From: Haloactinospora alba
GTDB lineage: Bacteria; Actinomycetota; Actinomycetes; Streptosporangiales; Streptosporangiaceae
Direction: 5' to 3'
Length of the DNA: 64,000 bases
Assembly: GCF_006717075.1 (NCBI RefSeq)
Contig: NZ_VFQC01000001.1
Location: 1,969,501 to 2,033,500, forward strand
Shown here: positions 54,000-61,877 of the stretch, piece after piece
How positions within the stretch are numbered: the first letter of the stretch is position 1
Layout of the letters: every line of letters begins with the position of its first letter
The notes under the pieces: model-generated
The model's input: the letters and a program-made list of their open reading frames with translations, nothing else
Database searches by the model: none
Told to the model about the DNA's origin: nothing
Made by a program: the position numbers and the translations under genes

Positions 54000-55259
54000 C
54001 TAACCGCGGGCCAGCGTCACGACGCACTCCACATGGTGGGTCATCGGGAACGCGTCGAAGGCACGCAGCTCGACCATCCGGTACCCGAGCCCGGCGAACG
54101 TGGCTATGTCGCGGGCCAGCGTCGCCGGATCGCACGAGACATAGGAGACACGGCGCGGGCGCAGCTCGGACAGGGCGTGCACCACCTCACGGCCGGCCCC
54201 GGAACGCGGGGGGTCCAACACCGCGATGTCAGCCCGCAGGTCCCACCATTCGCGCAGTTGTCCGATCACGTCGCTCTGCGCGACACGCACCTGGTCGGTG
54301 TCGCCCAGGTTGTGAGCGGCGTCGCGGGCGGCCTGCGGATGGGACTCCACGGCCATGACGCGCCCCTCGGCCCCGACAGCGTCCGCGAGAGAGCCCGCGA
54401 AGAGTCCCGCACCGCAGTACAGGTCCACCGCGGTCTCCCCCGGCTGCGGGTCCAGAGCATCGAGCACCGCCGAGGTGAGAGTGTCGGCAGCCTGCGGATG
54501 GACCTGCCAGAAACCGCCAGCGCTGACCCGCCACTCGCGTCCGGCCGCATGCTCGCGTACGCTCCGCCGTCCCCGTACGGACTGGATCCGCCCGCCCTTG
54601 AACCGGCGCAGAACCGCCGCCGAGTCGTTGAGTTTCGGCAGCGAGGGGAGCTTGGCGCCGCGCGGCTGTACGATCACGGCGCTGTCGTTCGTGCTGTCCG
54701 ACACCACGGCCTCGACGTCCGACACACCCGGCCAGGGCAGATCCTGGACACCGAGCCGGTTCACGTCGGGGTGGGCTATCGCGCACTCGTCGACGGGCTG
54801 TATCTCGTGCGACCGGTGTCGGCGGAAACCGGCCGTCCCCTCCTCGTCCACGGCGAACCGCACCCGGGTACGCCACCCCAGCCCGTCCGGCGTGTCCGGC
54901 AGCTCCTCAACCCGCACCTCCGTCTCGATCTCCGCGATACGGGAGAGCTGCTCCGCGACCACCTGCCCTTTGATCCGGCGCTGCGCCTCCAGCGAGGCGT
55001 GCTGCCAGTCGCACCCCCCGCATTTCCCCGGACCGGCGAACGGGCAGGGTGGCGTCACCCGGTCGGGGGAGGCGTCCAGGATCTCGACGGCGTCGGCTCG
55101 CAGGAACCGGCTGGTCTCCTCGGTCACCTGCGCCAGGACGCGCTCTCCTGGCAGCGTGTGGCGAACGAACACGACCTGCTGCTCGTAGCGGCCCACGCAC
55201 CACCCCCCGTGCGCGGGGCGGTCCACACGAAGTTCAATACGGGTTCCGGCACGGCTCAT
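54000..55259 (-). CDS. TrmA/RlmD-type RNA m5U methyltransferase
   Basis: A 419-residue SAM-dependent methyltransferase. A TRAM RNA-binding domain (about residues 1-60) precedes the iron-sulfur cysteines C72, C80, C83 (PCPFAGPGKCGGCDW) and C159. The methyltransferase domain has the SAM motif VDLYCGAGLFAGSLA, DPPRSGAGREVV and the catalytic cysteine in SYVSCDPATLARD. It should make 5-methyluridine in rRNA or tRNA; the exact site is not predictable. In many actinomycetes this gene neighbours TrkA-type genes, as here, with an APC permease between that is absent in this genome. Confidence 0.92.
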   Translation of the reverse strand: MSRAGTRIELRVDRPAHGGWCVGRYEQQVVFVRHTLPGERVLAQVTEETSRFLRADAVEILDASPDRVTPPCPFAGPGKCGGCDWQHASLEAQRRIKGQVVAEQLSRIAEIETEVRVEELPDTPDGLGWRTRVRFAVDEEGTAGFRRHRSHEIQPVDECAIAHPDVNRLGVQDLPWPGVSDVEAVVSDSTNDSAVIVQPRGAKLPSLPKLNDSAAVLRRFKGGRIQSVRGRRSVREHAAGREWRVSAGGFWQVHPQAADTLTSAVLDALDPQPGETAVDLYCGAGLFAGSLADAVGAEGRVMAVESHPQAARDAAHNLGDTDQVRVAQSDVIGQLREWWDLRADIAVLDPPRSGAGREVVHALSELRPRRVSYVSCDPATLARDIATFAGLGYRMVELRAFDAFPMTHHVECVVTLARG

Positions 55260-55760
55260 GGGAAACCTCCGAATAGGCGGGACTGTTACAGGCGTTGGGC
55301 GGCTGACGCGACGCTCTCCGAGCCACGGCGGTCCGGCGACCGGCCCGCGTCATGGCTCGGCGGCTCCCCACGACCGGCGGGACGCTCTGGAGCGGGGCTC
55401 TGCTGCCGCCGTGCCGTCAGCGGGAACAGCCCTGTTCCTGCGGAGGGCACGGCACGGGTCCGTACGGGCGAAAGCGGCGGTGACGGCCGGGGCCGCGTCC
55501 GGCTTCCCCACGCTCCGTACGGCACGCCTGACAGTGGGATCCTGCTGCCCGCCTCATCCGGGTGGCTCACAGCCCAGGGGCAGGCCTGCACCAGGTTGGC
55601 TGACCACCGCCCATCTGCGACAACCCTAACCGACCCGCCCCCTGCCCCACGCCAGCGTTGGCCCCCGCTCCGGGCAGCGCGCATGGCCCCTTGCACGACA
55701 GGCACGGTTACGCTCGGATGGGTGAGGGCCGAGCCACACACCTAGGGGAGCGGAGCGTCA
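55260..55760. other. 501-bp gap upstream of the trkA pair
   Basis: No gene is supported. In related actinomycetes an amino-acid/polyamine permease often sits here between the methyltransferase and trkA genes; no recognisable remnant of it was seen. The region should hold both divergent promoters. Confidence 0.45.
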
Positions 55761-56456
55761 GTGCATATCGTGATTTTGGGGTGCGGACGGGTGGGCGCGA
55801 CCCTCGCGCACACCCTGGAGGACCTCGGTAACACCGTCGCCGTGATCGACCGGGACCACGAGGCCTTCCGTCGGCTGCGCGCGAGTACGGCCAAGGCCGC
55901 CGTCCGTGGCCTCGGCCACGACCGCGCCGTGCTCACCACCGCCGGCATCGAGTCCGCCTCGGCGTTCGCCGCGGTCAGCAACGGTGACAACTCCAACATC
56001 ATCTCGGCACGCGTGGCCCGGGAGACCTTCGGGGTGGAGCACGTGGTCGCCCGGATCTACGACCCGCGTCGCGCGGAGGTCTACCAGCGGCTGGGGATTC
56101 CCACCGTGGGTACCGTGCGCTGGACCGCGGACACCGTCCTCCGCCGTCTCGTCCCGGGATCGGCCGGGTTGGACAACGGGCCGTTGTGGCGCGACCCCTC
56201 CGGGACGATCGTGTTGGACGAGACCCCGCTTCCGGAGGAATGGGTGGACTGGCGGGTCGAGAACCTGGAGGCCGCCTGGCCCGTCCGGGTGGCGTACCTG
56301 TCCCGCGGAGGCGAGCTCCTGCTTCCACGCGGGGACGAGGTGCTTCGGGCCGGGGACGTGCTGCACGTCCTGGCCCGGACCTCGGACATCGACGGCGTAC
56401 TGGCGCGGTCGGGCGCACGCGCCAGTAGCGACGAAACGACGGGAAGGGCGTTGTGA
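55761..56456 (+). CDS. TrkA-family K+ channel/transport regulatory protein, first copy
   Basis: A 231-residue soluble protein with an RCK/TrkA-N domain (MHIVILGCGRVGATLAHTLEDLGNTVAVIDRDHEAF, a Rossmann motif with acidic residue for NAD(H)) and a TrkA-C domain (about 145-220). It gates potassium uptake in response to nucleotide. GTG 55761 follows GGGGAGCGGAG. Its stop overlaps the ATG of a second TrkA gene (TGATG), so they form a heteromeric pair. Confidence 0.92.
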   Translation: MHIVILGCGRVGATLAHTLEDLGNTVAVIDRDHEAFRRLRASTAKAAVRGLGHDRAVLTTAGIESASAFAAVSNGDNSNIISARVARETFGVEHVVARIYDPRRAEVYQRLGIPTVGTVRWTADTVLRRLVPGSAGLDNGPLWRDPSGTIVLDETPLPEEWVDWRVENLEAAWPVRVAYLSRGGELLLPRGDEVLRAGDVLHVLARTSDIDGVLARSGARASSDETTGRAL

Positions 56457-57124
56457 TGCGGGTCGCGATAGCCGGAGCCGGAAGCGTGGGACGCTCCATC
56501 GCCACGGAGCTCACCGGGAACGGCCACGAGGTCGTACTCATCGACTGGGACTCCCGCGCGATCGGCGTGGACGAGCTTCCCGGGGCGGAGTGGCTGCTGG
56601 CCGACGCCTGCGAGCTCGCCTCCCTGGAGGACGCGCGGCTCGCGGAATTCGACGCTGCTGTCGCGGCCAGTAGTGACGACAAGGTGAACCTGGTGTTCTC
56701 GCTGCTGGCCAAAACCGAGTTCGCGGTGTCCCGGATCATCGCCCGGATCAACGAACCGCAGAACGAGTGGTTGTTCACCGACGACTGGGGGGTCGACGTC
56801 GCCGTCTCCCCGCCCCGGCTGATCGCGGCCCTGGTCGAGGACGTGTCCAGCACCAACGACTCCGGCGACGCGCTGCCGTTGCTGTCGACACCGGAGACGG
56901 ACCTGTTGGAGTTCACACTTCCCGACGGGGCGCCGCACGCGGGCCGACCCGTCTCTGAGTTGGCCCTCCCGGAGGGGATCGTCCTGGTCGCGGTGGTCCG
57001 CGAGGGTCAGGTACGGACACCGCACCCGGAGACCGTGCTCGACGCCGGGGACGACCTCGTCTTCCTCAGCAGCGCGGAGAGCACGGAGGAACTCGGCGCC
57101 CTCCTCACGGGCGGTGACGGGTGA
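56456..57124 (+). CDS. TrkA-family K+ channel/transport regulatory protein, second copy
   Basis: A 222-residue RCK protein: MRVAIAGAGSVGRSIATELTGNGHEVVLIDWDS binds the nucleotide, and the C-terminal domain ends with DLVFLSSAESTEELGALL. It is translationally coupled to the first copy, an arrangement conserved in actinomycetes (ceoB/ceoC-like). The membrane transport subunit is not encoded in the window. Confidence 0.92.
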   Translation: MRVAIAGAGSVGRSIATELTGNGHEVVLIDWDSRAIGVDELPGAEWLLADACELASLEDARLAEFDAAVAASSDDKVNLVFSLLAKTEFAVSRIIARINEPQNEWLFTDDWGVDVAVSPPRLIAALVEDVSSTNDSGDALPLLSTPETDLLEFTLPDGAPHAGRPVSELALPEGIVLVAVVREGQVRTPHPETVLDAGDDLVFLSSAESTEELGALLTGGDG

Positions 57125-57164
57125 CCGACCGCGGACACGGTTCCGGACGTCGGCGGAGGCCCCG

Positions 57165-57947
57165 TCATGCTCTGGAGCTGTGTCCCGCGTCGCTCTGAGG
57201 GGCGAGCGTACCTCCCGGCCCCATGGGGGTGCGGCCGCGTGTCAGCAGCCACACCATCACGGCCAGAGCGGCCACCTGCAGTGGCCACCCCAGGGCGATC
57301 TTGGAGAAACCGAGCAGGCCGAACACGTCAGCGGTGCCGGAACTCTCCGCCGCCCACAACGGGAACTGGACCGCCACCCGGATCACGCACGGCAGCACCA
57401 GCAGCCACGTCAGCCGCGAACTCAGTTTCACCACGGCCGGGTTCTTCCGCCAGCCGGTGGGGTCGCCGGTGACGCTTCCGATCAGTAGGCCGACGGCGGG
57501 CCACCGGATGAGGACGGTCAGCGCGAGCACGACGGCGTAGCCGGCGTTGTAGATGATGCCGGGCAGGAACGCGTCCTCGGCGTCGCCGCTACGCAACGCG
57601 AACACTGCGGCGATGGCGATACCGAACAGGCTGTTGGCCACGAACTGCAGCGAGGAACGCTGCACCAGCCGCACGCCCCCCAGCAGCACGGCGGCACCGA
57701 TACCCAGCCCCAGCGCGAGGCGCAGCTCCTGGCCGACCATGTAGGTGAGCGTGAACACCAGGGTCGGGATCGCCGCCTCCACCATGCCGCGTTTCCCGCC
57801 CAGCGCCTTGGACAACTGCGCGCGTACCGCGGCCTCCACGGTGTGTTCCGAAACGGCGGGAGTCTCCTGCGCGGTTCCGGAGGTGGCGGACGTCGTTTCC
57901 CCGGGGCCGTCCGCTGCCGCGTCGGCAGGGCGCTGTTGTTCGGTCAT
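57165..57947 (-). CDS. DUF3159 membrane protein
   Basis: A 260-residue actinobacterial membrane protein with an acidic/Ala-rich N-terminal tail of 40 residues and five or six helices. GGKRGMVEAAIPTLVFTLTYM, GIIYNAGYAVVLALTVLIRWPAVGLLIGSVTGDPTGWRKNP and LPCVIRVAVQFPLW are DUF3159 signatures. Function unknown. It converges on the trkA pair, a conserved neighbourhood. Confidence 0.9.
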   Translation of the reverse strand: MTEQQRPADAAADGPGETTSATSGTAQETPAVSEHTVEAAVRAQLSKALGGKRGMVEAAIPTLVFTLTYMVGQELRLALGLGIGAAVLLGGVRLVQRSSLQFVANSLFGIAIAAVFALRSGDAEDAFLPGIIYNAGYAVVLALTVLIRWPAVGLLIGSVTGDPTGWRKNPAVVKLSSRLTWLLVLPCVIRVAVQFPLWAAESSGTADVFGLLGFSKIALGWPLQVAALAVMVWLLTRGRTPMGPGGTLAPQSDAGHSSRA

Positions 57948-57954
57948 CGATTCT

Positions 57955-58290
57955 CTGGGGCCAAATCCCGGACCCTCGGATCCGGGGAGGAAGCCCCTGC
58001 CTCCTTCTCTGCGGTTCGGGCGTACCCGTCGGCGCGTCGCGGCGAACGGACGTGCTTATGCCGGATTCCTTGGACGGGCGTGTGGCCGGTTCCCGTGGCG
58101 ACACCGCGTCCGCCGCCCGCACGGCTTCCTCCCGGCCCGGGAGCTGTCCGCTGGGACGGGAGCCGCGGCGCGCCGTCGGCCGGAGACAGTCTGGTGGGTC
58201 TGCCGCCCTGGGCACAACGGAGCCAACGTCGGTCACTTCCCCTCGGGTGCCGGCTGGTGATGGTAACTGCGCAACCCTCGCCCCATCCTC
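57955..58290 (-). mobile_element. deletion derivative of the IscB element
   Basis: This 330-bp stretch matches both ends of the IscB element but lacks almost all of iscB. Its left part (GGGGAGGAAGCC...CCTCCTT...GTACCCGTCGGCGCG) corresponds to the iscB 3' end at 51985-52045. Its right part (CTGGTGGGTCTG, AGCCAACG, GGTCAC, CTGGTGATGGTAAC) corresponds to the omegaRNA region at 53428-53560. It resembles a MITE or an orphan omegaRNA copy. It sits just upstream of the DUF3159 start. Confidence 0.75.
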
Positions 58291-58541
58291 CCGGAAGCCC
58301 TCTGTGGGAGAAGGCCCCGGTGGCGCTCCGCGGTGTGACACCCAGGGCGGCTACCGGCGCTGCCCCCGGAACCGGCCCTGCCCCGCTTCCAGGGTCTCAC
58401 GGGGAGGAATTCCACACACGCATCGTCCCAGACACGGTACGTGACCGAACCGGTCCGGAGAAACTGGTGACATGTCCGGGACGGTCTCACTAGGCTGGTC
58501 GCGATCCGCACCAGGCCGGTGAGGAGAGTGAACGCGACGCT
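58291..58541. other. 250-bp promoter region of the serpin gene
   Basis: No gene. ACTAGGCTGGTCGCG at 58490-58504 contains TAGGCT, a possible -10, 39 bases before the serpin start. Confidence 0.4.
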
Positions 58542-59630
58542 ATGCCAGCACCGCGCAGCGACCATCTCGACTTCGCGCTGCTGTTGGACGGCCGGCTGTC
58601 CGACAGCGGCTCCTCCACGGTGTGGTCCCCGCACTCGGTGGCCTACGCGCTGGGGACACTGGCCGCCGGCGCCCGCGGTGGGACCCGTGCGGAACTGACA
58701 CGTCTGCTCGGCGCGAAGCCGCGCGAGCACCTCGCGGCCCTGGACGACGCCGTGGCCGACGGCCCGGAGCTGGCCGCCGGCACCGGACTGTGGGTACGCG
58801 AGGAGCTTCCCCTGAACCCCGGCTTCGAGGCGGAGCTGCGGCAGACGCCCGGAGCGGCGGTGCACACCGCCGACTTCCACAACGACGCCGAGGGGGCGCG
58901 GCACACGATCAACGCTGACGTCGCCAGGGCCACCCGCGGTATGATCACGGAGCTCCTCACCAGCGGGACGGTGACGGCCGCTACCCAGGCCCTGCTCGTC
59001 AACGCGCTGTGGGTCCGCCTCCGCTGGCGGCACCCGTTCGACCCCGGTAGGACGGCACCCGCCGTGTTCCACGCGCCCTCCGGCGACCATCGGACCCCGA
59101 TGATGCGCTACACGGGACGACTCCCGCACTCCCACACCGCCGGGTGGCGCATGGTGACCCTCACTGGGGAGCACGAGCTCGCTCTGGACCTGCTGCTTCC
59201 CGACGACACCACCGGGTTCCCGCCGCGACTGGAACACGACGCCCTCACCGCTCTGTACGAACGCTCCTCCCCCACCGAGGTCGAACTCACCCTCCCCCGC
59301 TTCGAGGCGGCACAGCGCGCCGAACTGTCCGGGCCGCTCGCCGGTTGCGGTGTGCGTACCGTCTTCGGCGACCGGGCCGACCTGTCCGGCGTCTCCGAAG
59401 TGCCGCTACGTATCGACGAGGTCATCCACCAGGCGCGGCTCCGGGTGGACGAACACGGAGCGGAGGGCGCCGCCGCCACGGCCGTGGCGATGCAGCTCGC
59501 CGCCGTGACCCGTTCCCGACCGGTCGTGTTCCGGGCCGACCGCCCGTTCCGTTTCGTCCTGCGGCGCCGCTCCTCGGTCCTGTTCCTCGGTACTGTCGCC
59601 GCTCCCAGGGATCCGGGGACGGCGGAGTGA
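58542..59630 (+). CDS. serpin-family protease inhibitor
   Basis: A 362-residue serpin without signal peptide. SGSSTVWSPHSVAYALGTLAAGARGGTRAEL, LLVNALWVRLRWRHPFDP, MMRYTGRL and PFRFVLRRRSSVLFLGTVAAP follow the fold. The reactive-loop hinge EHGAEGAAATAVAM keeps the small residues required for inhibitory serpins; the scissile bond is probably near QLAAVTRS. Lack of a signal suggests an intracellular protease target or unconventional release. Serpins are uncommon in bacteria but known from Nocardiopsaceae (thermopin of Thermobifida). The gene lies where related genomes have an OB-fold gene between DUF3159 and DUF3710. Confidence 0.92.
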   Translation: MPAPRSDHLDFALLLDGRLSDSGSSTVWSPHSVAYALGTLAAGARGGTRAELTRLLGAKPREHLAALDDAVADGPELAAGTGLWVREELPLNPGFEAELRQTPGAAVHTADFHNDAEGARHTINADVARATRGMITELLTSGTVTAATQALLVNALWVRLRWRHPFDPGRTAPAVFHAPSGDHRTPMMRYTGRLPHSHTAGWRMVTLTGEHELALDLLLPDDTTGFPPRLEHDALTALYERSSPTEVELTLPRFEAAQRAELSGPLAGCGVRTVFGDRADLSGVSEVPLRIDEVIHQARLRVDEHGAEGAAATAVAMQLAAVTRSRPVVFRADRPFRFVLRRRSSVLFLGTVAAPRDPGTAE

Positions 59631-59646
59631 CCCGTCCGTAGCGGAT

Positions 59647-60198
59647 TCAGAGCCGGGTGAACGGTTCGGCGTAACGGAACACGGCCCCCGCCGTGAAGGG
59701 CGCCCCCGCCAACAGGCGCGCCTGGAAATAGGTTCCCCAGGACGCCTCGGGTGGTTCGATCCCGTGGTCCTGAGCCGGGCGGAAACCGAACCGCCGGTAG
59801 TACGCCGGTTCGCCGAGCAGCGCGACCATCCGCTCACCGCGCGCCTCCGCGGCGGCCAGTACCGCGTGCATGAGCGCACTCCCCGCACCGTGGCGCTGGT
59901 GGTGCGGGTGGACGCTCAACGGGCCCAGACCAAGCGCGGGCACGTCCGCCAACCAGCCACGGGTGCACACCACGTGCCCGACCACCGACGGGCGCTCCGT
60001 CGCACCGCCGGGGTTCCGGGGGCGGGTGGCGACCAGGGAGAGCTCCGGTATCCAGCCGGGGTCGGCACGGAGCCGGTCAAGGAGTGTCACTTCGACCGGC
60101 TCGCGGTCGGAAGCACCGGCCTCGGCGGAGGAGAACGCCGCGCTGGTCACGCTCCGGACAGCGGGGATGTCCTCGTCGGTCTCTCGTCGGATCAGCAT
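59647..60198 (-). CDS. GNAT-family N-acetyltransferase
   Basis: A 183-residue acetyltransferase of the YhbS-like type. MLIRRETDEDIPAVRSVTSAAF starts the domain, GLGPLSVHPHHQRHGAGSALMHAVLAAA is the acetyl-CoA P-loop region, and VALLGEPAYYRRFGFRPAQDHGIEPPE is characteristic of the subgroup. The substrate is unknown. ATG 60198 removes an arginine-rich extension and is followed directly by the conserved start. It converges on the serpin gene with 16 bases between. Confidence 0.88.
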   Translation of the reverse strand: MLIRRETDEDIPAVRSVTSAAFSSAEAGASDREPVEVTLLDRLRADPGWIPELSLVATRPRNPGGATERPSVVGHVVCTRGWLADVPALGLGPLSVHPHHQRHGAGSALMHAVLAAAEARGERMVALLGEPAYYRRFGFRPAQDHGIEPPEASWGTYFQARLLAGAPFTAGAVFRYAEPFTRL

Positions 60199-60372
60199 CG
60201 GTCCATCCTCACCGCGGCTCTCCCGGAGAGCAACGCGTTTCCCACGTACCGGGCACGGTCGTGGGCCCCGCACCCGGGGCCCTCTCACCGTCCCGACCGG
60301 GTCAGCCCGTGGAGGATGCGGGACCGGCGGTTGCTCGGAGCCGGGGGCACCGGGGCGCGTCCCCGAAGCACC

Positions 60373-61104
60373 CTACTCCTGACCGTTGCCCTGGGAGGGC
60401 TCGGAGGCGCGCTGCACCGCCGCTGCCATGGCTTCCTGCTGCTCCGGGGGAACCTTGATCTCGAGCATCTCGCGTGGAGGGATCGGTTCCTCGCCGCGGA
60501 CCACGACGATCTTGGCGAAGATCTCCTCGACCCGGGCCATGGCCTCGGGCTTCACCGCGGCCTCGCCGCGGATCACGCCGCGCAGCACCCAACGGGGCCC
60601 GTCAACACCGATGAAACGCATTCGCTGTCCCATCTGGTGCCCCTCCTCGTTGGTCTTGCCCTCCACAGGCACGACCGCGCGCAGCTCCGTACCGAACGTT
60701 CCGGAGAACTCCTCGGCCTTGCCGCCCTGTTCCGTGATCTGGCTACGCAGCTCCTCGCGCATCTCGTCCCACAGACCACTGGACTTGGGGGCCGCGAACG
60801 GCTGCACCTGGATCGCCGACCCACCGTGGACCAGGGTGACCCCGATGATCCGGTTCTGCTTCTGGGCGACGTTGACCTGGACCTCCACCCCGGACTCCAC
60901 CGGAACCCTCATACTGCCCAGGTCGAGGCGCTGCGTCTCGGGAGCCTCCTCGGAGGAGTCCCACGGACCCTGCGCCCGGTGCTGGTCCGACTCCTTCTCC
61001 GGCTCCTGCACCGGATCGATGCGTTCGGGAGCCGCGACGCTCTCCTCGGCCACGTTCTGCGTGCTGCTCTTCGTGCTGTTCTTCCTGCTTCGACGTCCGA
61101 ACAC
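60373..61104 (-). CDS. DUF3710 protein
   Basis: A 243-residue soluble actinobacterial protein. After a low-complexity N-terminal 45 residues come RLDLGSMRVPVESGVEVQVNVAQ, LVHGGSAIQVQPFAAPKSSGLWDEMREEL and RFIGVDGPRWVLRGVIRGEAA, the DUF3710 hallmarks. Function unknown. It lies 44 bases after dut on the same strand, a conserved order. Confidence 0.92.
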   Translation of the reverse strand: MFGRRSRKNSTKSSTQNVAEESVAAPERIDPVQEPEKESDQHRAQGPWDSSEEAPETQRLDLGSMRVPVESGVEVQVNVAQKQNRIIGVTLVHGGSAIQVQPFAAPKSSGLWDEMREELRSQITEQGGKAEEFSGTFGTELRAVVPVEGKTNEEGHQMGQRMRFIGVDGPRWVLRGVIRGEAAVKPEAMARVEEIFAKIVVVRGEEPIPPREMLEIKVPPEQQEAMAAAVQRASEPSQGNGQE

Positions 61105-61148
61105 GCCTCACACCTCTCCCGCGTCATCGTTCCCGGATCGGCCGGGAA

Positions 61149-61634
61149 TCACCGTCGTGGTTCTTCCCTCGCGTATCCGCCCGTGGAGCCGAACCCATCC
61201 GCACCGCGCACCGAATCGGACAACTCATCTACCTCAGTAAAAATCGCCTGTTCGACACGCTGAATAATAAGTTGGGCGATTCGGTCGCCACGCGACAACC
61301 TGAGCGGCATATCCGGATCCGTGTTGAGCAGGGTCACTCTGACTTCCCCCCGGTACCCGGAGTCAATGGTCCCGGGAGCGTTGACAAGGGTCAGGCCGTG
61401 CCGGGCGGCCATGCCCGAGCGCGGGTGCACGAACCCCGCGTACCCGTCGGGAAGAGCGATGGCGATACCGGTGCCCACTGTGGCGCGCCGGCCGGGAGGG
61501 AGCTCGACGTCCTCGGCCGTAACGAGATCAGCGCCCGCGTCACCGGGGCGAGCGTAGTCGGGAAGCGCCAGGTCCGGTTGCAGACGACGAACCGAGACGC
61601 GCGGTTGGTCGCCGTTCGGGCAGTCACTACTCAC
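61149..61634 (-). CDS. dut: dUTP diphosphatase
   Basis: A 161-residue trimeric dUTPase that hydrolyses dUTP to dUMP and keeps uracil out of DNA. The five motifs are present: [37 protein letters not shown] (catalytic aspartate, uracil-binding tyrosine), [10 protein letters not shown] and [15 protein letters not shown] 61634 lies eight bases after TAGGCT, indicating a leaderless transcript. The next gene upstream is valS, with a long terminator hairpin between. Confidence 0.95.
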   Translation of the reverse strand: MSSDCPNGDQPRVSVRRLQPDLALPDYARPGDAGADLVTAEDVELPPGRRATVGTGIAIALPDGYAGFVHPRSGMAARHGLTLVNAPGTIDSGYRGEVRVTLLNTDPDMPLRLSRGDRIAQLIIQRVEQAIFTEVDELSDSVRGADGFGSTGGYAREEPRR

Positions 61635-61788
61635 ACCGTGCGAGCCTACCGTCTTCCGCACGGCGCGGCAGCCGAGCCGCGGACCGCCGTTCCCCGCCCG
61701 CCGGGCCCCATCGGGCTCTGTCCTCCGGCCGCGCGGTGGCCCCGCGCTCGTATCGTTACCTCGGGGACCCAGCACCCGCCCCGGGAGG

Positions 61789-61857
61789 CGGGGCTGTTCC
61801 GTGGTGTGCGGGAAGCCCTTCTCGCACGTTCCCTCTTTCCGGTCCGGAACAGCCCCG
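61789..61857 (-). terminator. large two-part hairpin downstream of valS
   Basis: Outer arms CGGGGCTGTTCCG (61789-61801) and CGGAACAGCCCCG (61845-61857) are perfectly complementary. Inside them GTGCGGGAAG and CTTCTCGCAC form a second stem. It begins 21 bases after the valS stop and is the likely valS terminator. Confidence 0.8.
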
Positions 61858-61877
61858 TACCTCGACGGGACCGCGTC

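Noticed and set aside
55286-55741. 151-codon minus-strand frame between the methyltransferase and trkA genes
   Set aside because: No ribosome site, shadow-like composition and no resemblance to the permease expected from synteny.
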